From Microbispora rosea subsp. aerata (GTDB taxonomy: Bacteria > Actinomycetota > Actinomycetes > Streptosporangiales > Streptosporangiaceae): 64,000 bases of DNA. Positions 9,164 to 17,221 of this stretch are shown piece after piece. The translations under genes and the position numbers were made by a program. The notes beneath the pieces are model-generated. The model did not search any database and had not been told where the DNA came from. It saw only the letters and a list, made by a program, of their open reading frames with translations. Each line of letters opens with the position of its first letter. Positions within the stretch are counted from its first letter, which is position 1. The stretch is taken from positions 17,291 through 81,290 of the forward strand of contig NZ_BMPY01000033.1 of NCBI RefSeq assembly GCF_014647835.1, given 5' to 3'.

Positions 9164-9184
9164 TTATCCACAGGGTGTGGACGA
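9164..9184. promoter_or_regulatory. inverted pair of DnaA-box-like sequences
   Basis: TTATCCACA (9164-9172) is a perfect consensus DnaA box. TGTGGACGA (9176-9184) is a one-mismatch match to the reverse of the actinobacterial form TTGTCCACA. The pair lies in the 43-bp gap between convergent genes. Function is untested. Confidence 0.45.
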
Positions 9185-9188
9185 GCGT

Positions 9189-9980
9189 CTACAGGTGCTT
9201 GCGCAGGAACGCGATGTCGTCGGCCTGGCCCTCGGACGGCGTCTCGACCACGATCGGCGCCCCGGCCGCCCGGCAGACCTCCACGATGAGCTCGGGGTCG
9301 ATCTGCCCGCTGCCGAGGTTGGCGTGGCGGTCGGCCCCCGAGTCGAACGCGTCCCTGGAGTTGTTGCAGTGCACCAGGTCGATGCGGCCGGTGATCGCCA
9401 TGACCCGCTCCACGAGCCCGGCGAGCTCCTCGCCGCCCGCGTGGAAGTGGCAGGTGTCCAGGCAGAAACCGACGACCGAGGGGTCCGGGGCGCCCGCCGT
9501 CACGGCGTCCCACAACCGGGCGATCCGCTCCAGCTTGCGCGCCATCGCGTTGCCGCCGCCGGCGGTGTTCTCGATCAGCACGGGGATCGGGCACTCGGTG
9601 CGCTCGAAGACCTTGCGCCAGTTGTCGAACCCGGTCTGCGGGTCGTCGCCGGCGTTGACGTGCCCGCCGTGCACGACCAGGCCCTTGGCGCCGATGGCCG
9701 CCGCCGCCTTGAGGTGCGCGTCGAGCAGCTTGCGGCTCGGGATGCGGATGCGGTTGTTGGCGGTGGCCACGTTGATGACGTACGGCGCGTGCACGTAGAC
9801 GTCGACGTCCGAGGCGCGCAGGGCGTCGGCGGTGGCGGGCGTCACCGGGCCCTTCCACCCCTGGGGGTCGCCGAGGAAGAACTGCACCACGTCGGCGTCG
9901 CGGGCCGCCGCGTGCGCCAGCGGGTCGTCCTGGTCGACGTGGGCCCCGATCCGCGGGCGGGCGCCGGTGTGGCTGTCCAT
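9189..9980 (-). CDS. nfo: endonuclease IV-type AP endonuclease (deoxyribonuclease IV)
   Basis: Predicted to cleave DNA 5' of abasic sites in base-excision repair. The 263-aa TIM-barrel carries the three-zinc ligand motifs of the family in order: RIGAHVDQ at the N-terminus, VVHGGHVNAG, LIENTAGGGN (Glu ligand), GFCLDTCHFHAGG (Asp/His ligands), LVHCNNSRD and DRHANLGSGQI, and near the C-terminus PIVVETPS. ATG 9980 follows GGAGGAACGGC, a good Shine-Dalgarno. It is convergent with the second glycosyltransferase gene and stands alone, which is usual for nfo. Members of this superfamily can also be sugar isomerases, but the GFCLDTCH and DRHANLGSG signatures favour the nuclease. Confidence 0.88.
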   Translation of the reverse strand: MDSHTGARPRIGAHVDQDDPLAHAAARDADVVQFFLGDPQGWKGPVTPATADALRASDVDVYVHAPYVINVATANNRIRIPSRKLLDAHLKAAAAIGAKGLVVHGGHVNAGDDPQTGFDNWRKVFERTECPIPVLIENTAGGGNAMARKLERIARLWDAVTAGAPDPSVVGFCLDTCHFHAGGEELAGLVERVMAITGRIDLVHCNNSRDAFDSGADRHANLGSGQIDPELIVEVCRAAGAPIVVETPSEGQADDIAFLRKHL

Positions 9981-10210
9981 GCCGTTCCTCCAACTGTGGG
10001 TTGCCTGACCACGAGGCCGTCGGACGCGGAGAGCGACCTGTGGGCGCTCTCCGAGAGCGTTTCGAGAGGGGCGCTGTTTTCAAGAGCGCGGCACAGGGCA
10101 AGCGCGTCCCAAGACCCGCGCGCGATACTACTTCGCCCGCACGGAGACGAGCGCGATATCGCCCGGGCGGCCCCGCGCGTCGGCGGCGCAGGCGGGCCGG
10201 CCGGCCGTAC

Positions 10211-10318
10211 GGCGGTCACGCGTGCGCCCCGGACAACCGTACGCCAGCCGCGCGGCGGATCACGCGTCGGCGGTGCGGCGGTCACGCCTCAGCGGTGCGG
10301 CGGTCAGGCGTCGGCCGC
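10211..10318. repeat. short degenerate direct repeats in a 373-bp non-coding gap
   Basis: The gap 9981-10353 holds no plausible gene. In it, a GGCGGTCACGCGT-like word recurs four times (about 10211, 10254, 10276, 10298). The last two copies are exactly 22 bp apart. Copies are imperfect. Nothing else was seen in the gap. Confidence 0.4.
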
Positions 10319-10353
10319 CGTCGTCTGCCCCCGTCAGCCGTCGTGGGCCGCCG

Positions 10354-10686
10354 TCAGCCTCGCAGGGAGAACCCGCGAGGGAAGAAGCCGCCGTGCACGA
10401 TTCCCAGCGCGGCGCCGACGAACGACCCCACGATCCCCACGATGATCAACGCCCGCTGTCTGGTGGTCGACGAGACGAACTGGGCGTAGAGCCCGCCCCA
10501 GAACCCGACCGTGCCCACCCACGAGGCGATCATGTGAGCCGCCACGATGAAGCCCGTGACGAACGCCACCAGGCCGCACACCAGCGTCGCGATCGCCATC
10601 GCGTTCTCCCGGGGGTGCGGCCTGCCGTCCGTGTTCAGCGTGAAGCGAATGGGGTGCCTTCTGTTGTGGCCGATGGCGAGTCGCAT
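10354..10686 (-). CDS. small conserved membrane protein of unknown function
   Basis: A 110-aa protein with a polar, basic N-terminus (about 30 residues) and three hydrophobic segments (about residues 31-52, 55-72 and 78-100; the last contains IIVGIVGSFVGAALGI). No catalytic motif is visible and I do not recognise a named family. ATG 10686 is selected over the upstream frame because GAGAGGGGGTAGG lies 4 nt before it on the reverse strand. It is divergent from rpsF, sharing a 180-bp control region. The small size and hydrophobic content suggest an accessory envelope protein (inference). Confidence 0.7.
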   Translation of the reverse strand: MRLAIGHNRRHPIRFTLNTDGRPHPRENAMAIATLVCGLVAFVTGFIVAAHMIASWVGTVGFWGGLYAQFVSSTTRQRALIIVGIVGSFVGAALGIVHGGFFPRGFSLRG

Positions 10687-10866
10687 CGTGCCTACCCCCT
10701 CTCCGACCTCCAGTTTCACTCTCCGGGCCGGGTACGGCCAAGTGCCTGATAGCCTTATTCGACTGCGTCTGATAGGGGCCGGGGCATGGCCGCCCGGCCA
10801 CGCGCAGGTCCTCCTGTCACGGCAAGGCGTCGTGACCGCAAAAGTCCAGAGGAGGTTGGATCACTC

Positions 10867-11157
10867 ATGCGTCGCTACGAGATGATGGTCATCCTCGACC
10901 CGTCCCTCGACGAGCGCACCGTGCAGCCCTCGCTCGACCAGTTCCTCTCCGTCGTCCGCAACGATGGTGGCACCGTGGAGAAGGTCGACGTCTGGGGTCG
11001 TCGCCGCCTGGCGTACGACATCGCCAAGAAGTCCGAGGGCATCTACGCCGTGGTCGACCTGACCGCCGAGCCCGCCACCGTGAAGGAGCTGGACCGTCAG
11101 CTCAACCTGAACGAGGGCATCCTCCGCACCAAGGTCATCCGCCCCGAGCTCCACTGA
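10867..11157 (+). CDS. rpsF: 30S ribosomal protein S6
   Basis: A primary-binding partner of S18 on the platform of the 30S subunit. The 96-aa sequence [15 protein letters not shown] ... [18 protein letters not shown] is unmistakable S6. The frame opens at 10786, but ATG 10867 gives the universal S6 start and follows AGGAGG with 11-nt spacing. It heads the conserved rpsF-ssb-rpsR-rplI cluster, in which S6 and its binding partner S18 are co-expressed with SSB. The 102-bp gap to ssb is long and contains TACTCT at 11207-11212, a possible internal -10 element. Confidence 0.98.
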   Translation: MRRYEMMVILDPSLDERTVQPSLDQFLSVVRNDGGTVEKVDVWGRRRLAYDIAKKSEGIYAVVDLTAEPATVKELDRQLNLNEGILRTKVIRPELH

Positions 11158-11259
11158 GTCTCCACGGGCGACACCCGAAGCCCGGCGGTTTGTCGGGCCC
11201 GGGCCGTACTCTGAGCCCTTGACGGCTCAGCTGACGGGATAGGAAGGCGAAAGCGACCG

Positions 11260-11778
11260 ATGGCAGCAGGCGACACACAGATCACGATCGTCGGCAATCT
11301 TGTCGACGACCCGGAGCTGCGCTTCACCCCTACGGGGCAGGCCGTGGCCCGGTTCCGCATCGCGTCCACTCCGCGGTTCCTCGACAGGCAGACCAACGAG
11401 TGGAAGGACGGCGAGGGCCTGTTCCTCACCTGCAACGTCTGGCGGCAGGCGGCGGAGAACGTCGCGGAGAGCCTCCAGCGCGGCATGCGGGTCATCGTGC
11501 AGGGACGGCTGCGCCAACGGTCGTACGAGACCAAGGAAGGCGAGAAGCGCACGGTCTACGAGGTCGAGGTCGATGAGGTCGGCCCCTCGCTGCGCAACGC
11601 CACGGCGAAGGTCAACAAGACCTCGCGCCAGGGCGGCGGCGGCTTCGGCGGCCCGGCCAACGACCCGTGGGCGACCGCGGCGCCCGCCCCGCAGGGAGGC
11701 TACGGCGGCGGCGGTGGCTTCGGCGGTCCGCAGGGCGGCGGCTTCGGCGGCGACTTCAGCGACGAGCCGCCCTTCTAA
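11260..11778 (+). CDS. ssb: single-stranded DNA-binding protein
   Basis: Coats single-stranded DNA during replication and repair and recruits partners through its acidic tail. The 172-aa protein has an OB-fold (residues 5-110: [21 protein letters not shown], then [18 protein letters not shown]). A Gly-rich flexible linker (about 125-165, repeated GGGGFGG) follows. The canonical C-terminal tip SDEPPF replaces the DDDIPF of enterobacteria. ATG 11260 follows AGGAAGGCGAAAGCGACCG. It lies in the ribosomal-protein cluster, 12 kb from nfo-independent replication gene dnaB downstream only by one transporter block. Confidence 0.97.
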   Translation: MAAGDTQITIVGNLVDDPELRFTPTGQAVARFRIASTPRFLDRQTNEWKDGEGLFLTCNVWRQAAENVAESLQRGMRVIVQGRLRQRSYETKEGEKRTVYEVEVDEVGPSLRNATAKVNKTSRQGGGGFGGPANDPWATAAPAPQGGYGGGGGFGGPQGGGFGGDFSDEPPF

Positions 11779-11866
11779 GTGATCGGGCCCTTCCGGTCCC
11801 ACTCACCGTAAACACAACCGAGCGCACCATTCCCGCGACATGCGGGGCTCTGAAAGGAGCACCACG

Positions 11867-12103
11867 ATGGCGAAGCCGGCAGTCCGCAAGCCCAAGAAGA
11901 AGGTTTGCCTTTTCTGCCACGACAAGATCTCCTACGTCGACTACAAGGACACGGGCCTGCTGCGGAAGTTCATCTCCGACCGCGGCAAGATCCGTGCTCG
12001 CCGGGTGACGGGCAACTGCACCCAGCACCAGCGCGACGTGGCGACCGCTATCAAGAACGCCCGTGAGATGGCCCTGCTGCCGTACACGAGCACCGCGCGC
12101 TGA
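11867..12103 (+). CDS. rpsR: 30S ribosomal protein S18 (cysteine-containing form)
   Basis: A 78-aa S18 that forms a heterodimer with S6 on the 30S platform. The core [20 protein letters not shown] is diagnostic. It carries CLFC near residue 19-22 and a later NCTQHQ cysteine, so it is of the C+ (potentially zinc-binding) type. Many actinobacteria also have a C- paralogue induced under zinc limitation; that copy is not in this window. ATG 11867 follows AAAGGAGC at good spacing, so the open frame back to 11840 is not part of the gene. Confidence 0.97.
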   Translation: MAKPAVRKPKKKVCLFCHDKISYVDYKDTGLLRKFISDRGKIRARRVTGNCTQHQRDVATAIKNAREMALLPYTSTAR

Positions 12104-12122
12104 GAAAGGAGACTCAGGACAC

Positions 12123-12569
12123 ATGAAGCTCATCCTCACGACTGAGGTCTCCGGCCTCGGCGCCCCCGGCGACATCGTCGAGGTCAAGGACGGCTACGGC
12201 CGTAACTACCTCATTCCCCGTGGCTTCGCCATCCGCTGGACCCGCGGCGCCGAGTCGCAGGTCATCTCGCTGAAGAAGGCGCGTGCCGCCCGCGAGATCC
12301 GCGACCTGGGCGCCGCCAAGGAGGTCGCCGGCCAGCTCGGCGCCCTCAAGGTGCGGCTCAAGACCCGCGCGGGCGAGTCGGGCCGGCTGTTCGGCTCGGT
12401 CACGACCGGCGACATCGCCGAGGCCGTCAAGGCCGCCGGCGGTCCGGAGCTCGACCGCCGCCGTATCGAGATCGGCAACGCGATCAAGAGCGTCGGCACC
12501 CACAAGGTGAGCGTCCGGCTGCACCCGGAGGTCTCCGCCACCCTCGACGTCGAGGTCGTCGCGGGCTGA
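12123..12569 (+). CDS. rplI: 50S ribosomal protein L9
   Basis: A 148-aa L9 with the typical N-terminal domain ([19 protein letters not shown], then the [16 protein letters not shown] signature), a long central helix rich in Ala/Lys/Arg, and a C-terminal 23S-binding domain ([16 protein letters not shown]). It binds 23S rRNA near the L1 stalk. ATG 12123 follows AAAGGAGACTCAGGACAC, 19 bp after rpsR, so the two genes are co-transcribed. A perfect hairpin 18 bp after the stop ends the operon. Confidence 0.98.
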   Translation: MKLILTTEVSGLGAPGDIVEVKDGYGRNYLIPRGFAIRWTRGAESQVISLKKARAAREIRDLGAAKEVAGQLGALKVRLKTRAGESGRLFGSVTTGDIAEAVKAAGGPELDRRRIEIGNAIKSVGTHKVSVRLHPEVSATLDVEVVAG

Positions 12570-12587
12570 CACCCGTCGCAGGCTGTC

Positions 12588-12622
12588 AAGGGCCCTTCTC
12601 CGTCACCCGGAGAGGGGCCCTT
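12588..12622 (+). terminator. terminator of the rpsF-rplI cluster
   Basis: A 15-bp stem with one mismatch: AAGGGCCC-TTCTCCG (12588-12602) pairs with CGGAGAG-GGGCCCTT (12608-12622), with a 5-nt loop. Confidence 0.7.
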
Positions 12623-12957
12623 CGCGTGTCACGCAGGCCCTATGTCTCCTCGGCGCCGGGCGCTCCGGGCGTGCGCGACGAGCGGACGGGCCCCGTCGCT
12701 ACGATGCCCGGGCGTTCCACTCGCGCGCGGCGAGCGGGCGTCGGACCGCGAGCCCGGCGGGGCCGGGTCCCGGAAATACGCTTTCCAGGCGCAGGTGTCG
12801 TGCGGCCTCCCGCGCAGCGGTGAGGGGTGGCCTCGCGGGCCGGTCGAAGCGGATGAGGAGGTGATTCCCTTCAGGTGTAGAAGGGTTATACGGAACGCTA
12901 GTATCTTGCCGTCCGATTTAGCGGATTTCGTGGAAAGTTCCCCCGATGGAGGCTGTG
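12623..12957 (+). other. non-coding leader region ahead of the amino-acid ABC operon
   Basis: No convincing gene in 335 bp. The last 80 bp are AT-richer than the surroundings and include TAGTAT at 12899-12904, a plausible -10 element about 54 nt before the start codon. No good -35 box or riboswitch-like fold was recognised. Confidence 0.4.
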
Positions 12958-13839
12958 ATGCGCCGTCCTATTCTCCTGCTGGCGTCCGGCGCCCTCGTGC
13001 TGGCGGCCGCCGCCTGCGCACCGGCGAACGACACCTCCACCAGCGCGAGCGGCGGCGCGAGCCCCGCCGGCTCCGCGGCGGCCGACGCGTGCGCGAAGGA
13101 GAGCCTGAAGCTCACCACCCCCGGCAAGCTCACGATCGGCACCGACAAGCCGGCGTACGAGCCGTGGTTCAAGGACGACAACCCCTCCAACGGGCAGGGC
13201 TTCGAGGGCGCGGTCGCCTACGCGGTGGCCGAGAAGATGGGCTTCGGCAAGGACGAGGTCGCCTGGACGGTCGTGCCGTTCGACTCGTCGTTCGCCCCCG
13301 GGCCCAAGCAGTTCGACTTCGACATCAACCAGATCTCCATCACGCCGGAGCGGGCCAAGGCCGTCGACTTCAGCCAGGGCTACTACACGGTCAAGCAGGG
13401 CGTCGTCGCTCTCGACGGCACGAAGTTCGCCTCCGCCACGACTCTGGCCGAGCTGAAGGACGCCAAGATCGGCGTGCAGGCCGGCACCACCGCCCTGCAG
13501 GCGGTGCAGGCGGTCATCCAGCCCGCCGAGGAACCGAGCGTGTTCAACCAGCAGGTCGACGCGATCAACGCGCTGAAGAACAAGCAGATCGACGCCATCG
13601 TCGTCGACCTGCCGACCGCCTTCTACGTCACCGCCGCCCAGGTGGAGGGCTCGAAGATCGTCGGCCAGTTCTCCGCGAACGCCGGGCAGCCCGAGGAGTT
13701 CGGCCTGCTGTTCCAGAAGGGCAGCCCGCTGGTGAGCTGCGTCGACAAGGCGCTCGGCGAGCTGAAGTCGTCCGGTGAGCTGGCGAAGATCGAGAGCCGG
13801 TGGCTGACCGCCGCCGCGGGCGCGCCGGAGCTGAAGTGA
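12958..13839 (+). CDS. polar amino-acid ABC transporter substrate-binding lipoprotein
   Basis: Extracellular solute-binding component (SBP family 3). The 293-aa precursor has a lipoprotein signal (MRRPILLLASGALVLAAAAC, lipid-anchored Cys about residue 20), a Ser/Ala/Gly linker, then the two-lobed binding domain starting LTIGTDKPAYEPWF. The family signature GFEGAVAYAVAEKMGF and the DFDINQISITPERAKAVDFSQGYY segment are present. ATG 12958 is preferred to ATG 12946, since GGAGG (12948-12952) lies 5 nt before it. The stop overlaps the permease start by 4 bp (GTGA). Specificity cannot be read from sequence; polar or acidic amino acids are likely. Confidence 0.93.
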   Translation: MRRPILLLASGALVLAAAACAPANDTSTSASGGASPAGSAAADACAKESLKLTTPGKLTIGTDKPAYEPWFKDDNPSNGQGFEGAVAYAVAEKMGFGKDEVAWTVVPFDSSFAPGPKQFDFDINQISITPERAKAVDFSQGYYTVKQGVVALDGTKFASATTLAELKDAKIGVQAGTTALQAVQAVIQPAEEPSVFNQQVDAINALKNKQIDAIVVDLPTAFYVTAAQVEGSKIVGQFSANAGQPEEFGLLFQKGSPLVSCVDKALGELKSSGELAKIESRWLTAAAGAPELK

Positions 13840-14861
13840 CCGACGGGGAGGCGGCCGCCTCGCCGCCGGGGCATCCGGAGGCCGCGGAGTCGCGGGCGGG
13901 GAATGTGGGGGCTGCGCCGGCGGGAACGCCGGGGCCCGCGAAGGCCGCGCCGGTGGGAACGCCGGAGCCCGCGAAGGCCGCGCCGGTGGGGGACCCCGAG
14001 CGCGGGGAGCCGCCCGTGTGGGTGAAGAGCGAGCGGCAGCGTCGCCGGGAGGCCGAGCTGCGCGCCCGCGGGCGGCGCTCGACGTCGATAGCCACCGCGT
14101 CCACGATCGTCGTGGTGGTCCTGCTGGTCGTCGTGATCACCAACTCGCCGGGCTGGCCGCGGGTGCAGGAGACCTTCTTCAGCCCCGAGGCGTTCGCCAA
14201 GGCGCTGCCCGACGTGCTGCGCGGCTTCCTGCTCAACATCAAGATCTTCCTCATCGCCGAGGTCTGCATCTTGGCGCTGGGGCTGCTCGTCGCGCTGGTG
14301 CGCGGCCTGCGTTCGCCGGTGTTCTTCCCGCTGCGCGCGCTGGCCGTGCTCTACACCGACATCTTCCGCGGCATCCCGGTCCTCCTGCTCATCTATCTGG
14401 TCGGGTTCGGCGTTCCCGCGCTGGAGCTGCAGGGCGCGCCGAGCGACCCGGTCACGCTCGGCACCATCGCGCTCGTGCTGTCGTACGGGGCGTACGTCGC
14501 GGAGGTGTTCCGGGCGGGGATCGAGTCGGTGCACCCGAGCCAGCGGGCGGCGGCGCGGTCGCTGGCCCTGAGCCACGGCCAGACCATGCGTCACGTGGTG
14601 CTGCCGCAGGCGGTCCGCAACGTGATCCCGCCGCTGCTCAACGACTTCACCTCGCTGCAGAAGGACACCTCGCTGGTCACCGTCCTCGGCCCGCTGGAGG
14701 CGCTGCGGCAGGCCTCGATCCATGCCCAGTACGACTTCAACTACACGCCTCATCTGATCGCCGCGCTGCTGTTCATCCTGCTGACGGTGCCGATGGCCCG
14801 GTTCACCGACTATGTCGCCGCGCGCACCCGGCGGCGCCAGACGGGAGGCGGCACGGCATGA
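13836..14861 (+). CDS. amino-acid ABC transporter permease with a low-complexity N-terminal extension
   Basis: Inner-membrane HisM/GlnP-type permease, 341 aa. Residues 1-65 are an unusual hydrophilic Pro/Ala/Gly tail containing an 11-residue tandem repeat (GTPGPAKAAPV, GTPEPAKAAPV, then a diverged third copy), encoded by a 33-bp DNA repeat at about 13922-13987. After RQRRREAELRARGRR come about five to six membrane helices. The ABC-coupling loop reads YVAEVFRAGIESVHPSQREA-like (here QRAAARSLALSHGQTM then VVLPQAVRNVIPPL). GTG 13836 overlaps the SBP stop by 4 bp and the gene's own stop overlaps the ATPase start by 4 bp, so all three are translationally coupled. Confidence 0.92.
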   Translation: MTDGEAAASPPGHPEAAESRAGNVGAAPAGTPGPAKAAPVGTPEPAKAAPVGDPERGEPPVWVKSERQRRREAELRARGRRSTSIATASTIVVVVLLVVVITNSPGWPRVQETFFSPEAFAKALPDVLRGFLLNIKIFLIAEVCILALGLLVALVRGLRSPVFFPLRALAVLYTDIFRGIPVLLLIYLVGFGVPALELQGAPSDPVTLGTIALVLSYGAYVAEVFRAGIESVHPSQRAAARSLALSHGQTMRHVVLPQAVRNVIPPLLNDFTSLQKDTSLVTVLGPLEALRQASIHAQYDFNYTPHLIAALLFILLTVPMARFTDYVAARTRRRQTGGGTA

Positions 14862-15601
14862 GCCTGCTCAAGGTCGAGGGCGTCTGGAAGCACTACCACG
14901 GGCTGAGCGTGCTGCGCGGGATCGACCTGGAGGTCGCCCCGCACGAGGTGGTCTGCCTGATCGGGGCCTCCGGCTCGGGCAAGTCGACGCTGCTGCGCTG
15001 CGTCAACCTGCTGGAGACGATCGACGACGGAGCGATCTACCTCGACGGCGCCGAGATCACCGACGTGCGGGCCGACGCCGACGACGTCCGCCGCCGCATC
15101 GGCATCGTGTTTCAGGCGTACAACCTGTTCCCGCACATGACCGTGCTCGACAACATCACGCTCGCGCCGCGCAAGGTGCACGGCGTGCGCCGGGAGGAGG
15201 CCGAGGCCCGGGCGCGCGAGCTGCTCGACCGGTTCGGGCTGGCCGACAAGGCGGGGGAATACCCCGACCGGCTGTCCGGCGGCCAGCAGCAGCGGGTCGC
15301 CGTCATCCGCGCGGTCGCGACCAACCCCCGCCTGCTGCTGCTCGACGAGGTCACCTCCGCGCTCGACCCCACGCTGGTCACCGAGGTGCTGAGCGTGATC
15401 CGCGAGCTCAAGGAGACCGGGATGACGATGATCCTGGCCACCCATGAGATGGGCTTCGCCCGCGACATCGCCGACACCGTGTGCTTCCTGGAGGGCGGCG
15501 TGCTGCTGGAGAGCGGCCCGCCCGAGCAGATCTTCAGCGCGCCCGAGCATCCGCGCACCCGGGCGTTCCTGCAGAGCGTGCTGGAGGCCCGGCGCATGTG
15601 A
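14858..15601 (+). CDS. amino-acid ABC transporter ATP-binding protein
   Basis: Energises uptake by the preceding permease and SBP. The 247-aa ATPase contains Walker A GASGSGKST (about residues 35-43), Q-loop VFQAYNLFPHMTV, the signature LSGGQQQRVAVIRA, Walker B LLLLDEVTSALDP and H-loop ATHEMGFA, all typical of the GlnQ/HisP subfamily. ATG 14858 overlaps the permease stop (ATGA) and follows GGGAGG. The gene ends one base before the end of the convergent MATE gene, leaving no room for a terminator between them. Confidence 0.95.
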   Translation: MSLLKVEGVWKHYHGLSVLRGIDLEVAPHEVVCLIGASGSGKSTLLRCVNLLETIDDGAIYLDGAEITDVRADADDVRRRIGIVFQAYNLFPHMTVLDNITLAPRKVHGVRREEAEARARELLDRFGLADKAGEYPDRLSGGQQQRVAVIRAVATNPRLLLLDEVTSALDPTLVTEVLSVIRELKETGMTMILATHEMGFARDIADTVCFLEGGVLLESGPPEQIFSAPEHPRTRAFLQSVLEARRM

Positions 15602-15602
15602 G

Positions 15603-16931
15603 TCAGGCGGCCGTCCGCGAGGCGCCGGTGACCATCCAGGCGGTGCCGTACGCGCGGAGGGTGAGCGTGACGAGCCGGGCGGCCATCCAGGCGCCGAGCG
15701 CGAGCCACAGGCCGACCAGGCTGCCGGCGACGGCGGCGAACGGCAGGTAGGCCAGCGTCGTCCACAGCCCCGCCCAGGCGAGGTAGCGCTGGTCGCCCGC
15801 GCCGATGAGCACCCCGTCCAGCACGAACACCACGCCCGCGATCGGCTGGAAGAGCGCGACCGGCCACAGCACGGCGAGCAGCTCGGCCGCCTCCGCGCCG
15901 CGGGCGTCGAACAGGGCCGGGACCAGCGGGCGCGCCAGCAGGACGGCCACGCAGAACACCACGCCGCACGCGACGCCCCACATGACCATGCGCCGGGTGG
16001 CCGCGCGGGTGCCCGCGGTGTCGCCCGCGCCCAGCGCCCGGCCCGTGATGGCCTGCCCCGCGATCGCGATGGCGTCGAGGGCGAAGGCGAGGAACGTCCA
16101 GATCCGGGCGGCGATCGTGTGCGCGCCGATCTGGTCCTCGCCCATCCGCGTGGCGATCGAGGCGGCGACGAGCAGCACGGCCTGCAGGCATGCCGTACGG
16201 ACGACCAGGGCGAACCCGGCGGCGCCCGCGGCCCGCACCCCGGCGAGGTCGGGCAGCAGCGACGCGCCGTGCGCGCGGGCGGTCCGCACGACCAGCGTGA
16301 GGTACGTGGCGGCGGCCAGGGTCTGGGCGATGACCGTGCCCCAGGCCGACCCGGCGATCCCCCAGCCGAGGCCGAGCACGAACCAGATGTTGAGCAGCCC
16401 GTTCAGCGCGAACGACGCGACGGACACGGCCAGCGGCGTCCGGGTGTCCTGCAGCCCGCGCAGCACGCCGGTGCCGGCGAGGACCAGCAGCATCGCGGGG
16501 GTGCCGATGAGGCTGATGCGCAGATAGGTGACGGCCTGCGCGGCGAGCTGGCCCGTCGCTCCGAACAGGTGTACGATAAACGGAGCAAGAGGCCAGCACG
16601 CCACGCTGACGGCCAGGCCGATGATCGCGGCCAGCCACAGGCCGTCCATCCCCTGGCGCATCGCCTGCCTGACGTCCCCCGCCCCCAGCCGCCGCGCGAC
16701 GGCGGCCGTGGTGGCGTACGCGAGGAACACGCACAGCCCGACGAGAGCCGACAGGGCCGCGCTGGCCACGCCGAGAGCGCCGAGCGCCGGATCGGGGAGG
16801 TGGCCGACGATGGCGGAGTCGGTGAGCAGGAAGAGCGGCTCGGCCACGAGTGCCCCGAATGCCGGGATCGCAAGCCTGAGGATCTCCCTGTCGTGGGCGC
16901 GGCCGTGTCCCGCTCCGGAGGTAAGTGGCAT
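15603..16931 (-). CDS. MATE-family (DinF-like) multidrug efflux transporter
   Basis: A 442-aa twelve-helix protein driven by a cation gradient. MATE marks are AIPAFGALVAEPLFLLTDSAIVGHL at the N-terminus, RRLGAGD, GVLRGLQDTRTPL and NIWFVLGLGWGIAGSAWGT, which are the DinF-subfamily signatures. ATG 16931 has no strong Shine-Dalgarno. It is divergent from dnaB, with 290 bp between them. As I recall, Streptomyces has a MATE gene in the same place between rplI and dnaB, so this is a conserved neighbour and not a recent insertion. Substrates are unknown. Confidence 0.9.
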   Translation of the reverse strand: MPLTSGAGHGRAHDREILRLAIPAFGALVAEPLFLLTDSAIVGHLPDPALGALGVASAALSALVGLCVFLAYATTAAVARRLGAGDVRQAMRQGMDGLWLAAIIGLAVSVACWPLAPFIVHLFGATGQLAAQAVTYLRISLIGTPAMLLVLAGTGVLRGLQDTRTPLAVSVASFALNGLLNIWFVLGLGWGIAGSAWGTVIAQTLAAATYLTLVVRTARAHGASLLPDLAGVRAAGAAGFALVVRTACLQAVLLVAASIATRMGEDQIGAHTIAARIWTFLAFALDAIAIAGQAITGRALGAGDTAGTRAATRRMVMWGVACGVVFCVAVLLARPLVPALFDARGAEAAELLAVLWPVALFQPIAGVVFVLDGVLIGAGDQRYLAWAGLWTTLAYLPFAAVAGSLVGLWLALGAWMAARLVTLTLRAYGTAWMVTGASRTAA

Positions 16932-16994
16932 ACGCCTATTTTGCGGCTTACGAAGCCATGCTCGATCGGTATCGGAATCTCCGTCGACTTTCTT

Positions 16995-17136
16995 CTTTCC
17001 ACAGGCCGTGGATAGCGAAATCCCAGGTGGAAGCGGTCTTCCAGGGTTCGGTCACATCACTGTCCACAGGGTCGTCCCCAGGGTTTTCACAGGTCCCCGG
17101 AGCGGACTGCACACGTTGTCCACAGGGTTGTCCACT
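16995..17136. promoter_or_regulatory. cluster of DnaA-box-like sequences upstream of dnaB
   Basis: Four 9-mers on the + strand resemble the actinobacterial DnaA box TTGTCCACA: CTTTCCACA (16995-17003), CTGTCCACA (17060-17068), TTGTCCACA (17116-17124, exact) and TTGTCCACT (17128-17136). A further half site, TTTTCACAG, is at 17083. They lie in the MATE-dnaB intergenic region, which suggests DnaA control of dnaB or a DnaA-titrating site. The region lacks the many boxes and AT-rich element of an oriC. Confidence 0.55.
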
Positions 17137-17221
17137 GGTCAAGTTGCCGCCACGCTCCGTGGTTGGGGAGACTGGCGGACCGGGTTGGGGATGCTGTGAC
17201 CGCTGGGCAGGGGGTGTGAGG

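Noticed and set aside
16995-17136. Chromosomal origin oriC
   Set aside because: Too few DnaA boxes, no AT-rich unwinding element, and no dnaA or dnaN next to it.
16925-17221. N-terminal extension of DnaB back to 16925
   Set aside because: The extension overlaps the MATE start and the DnaA-box region and has no similarity to DnaB; a ribosome site supports 17222.
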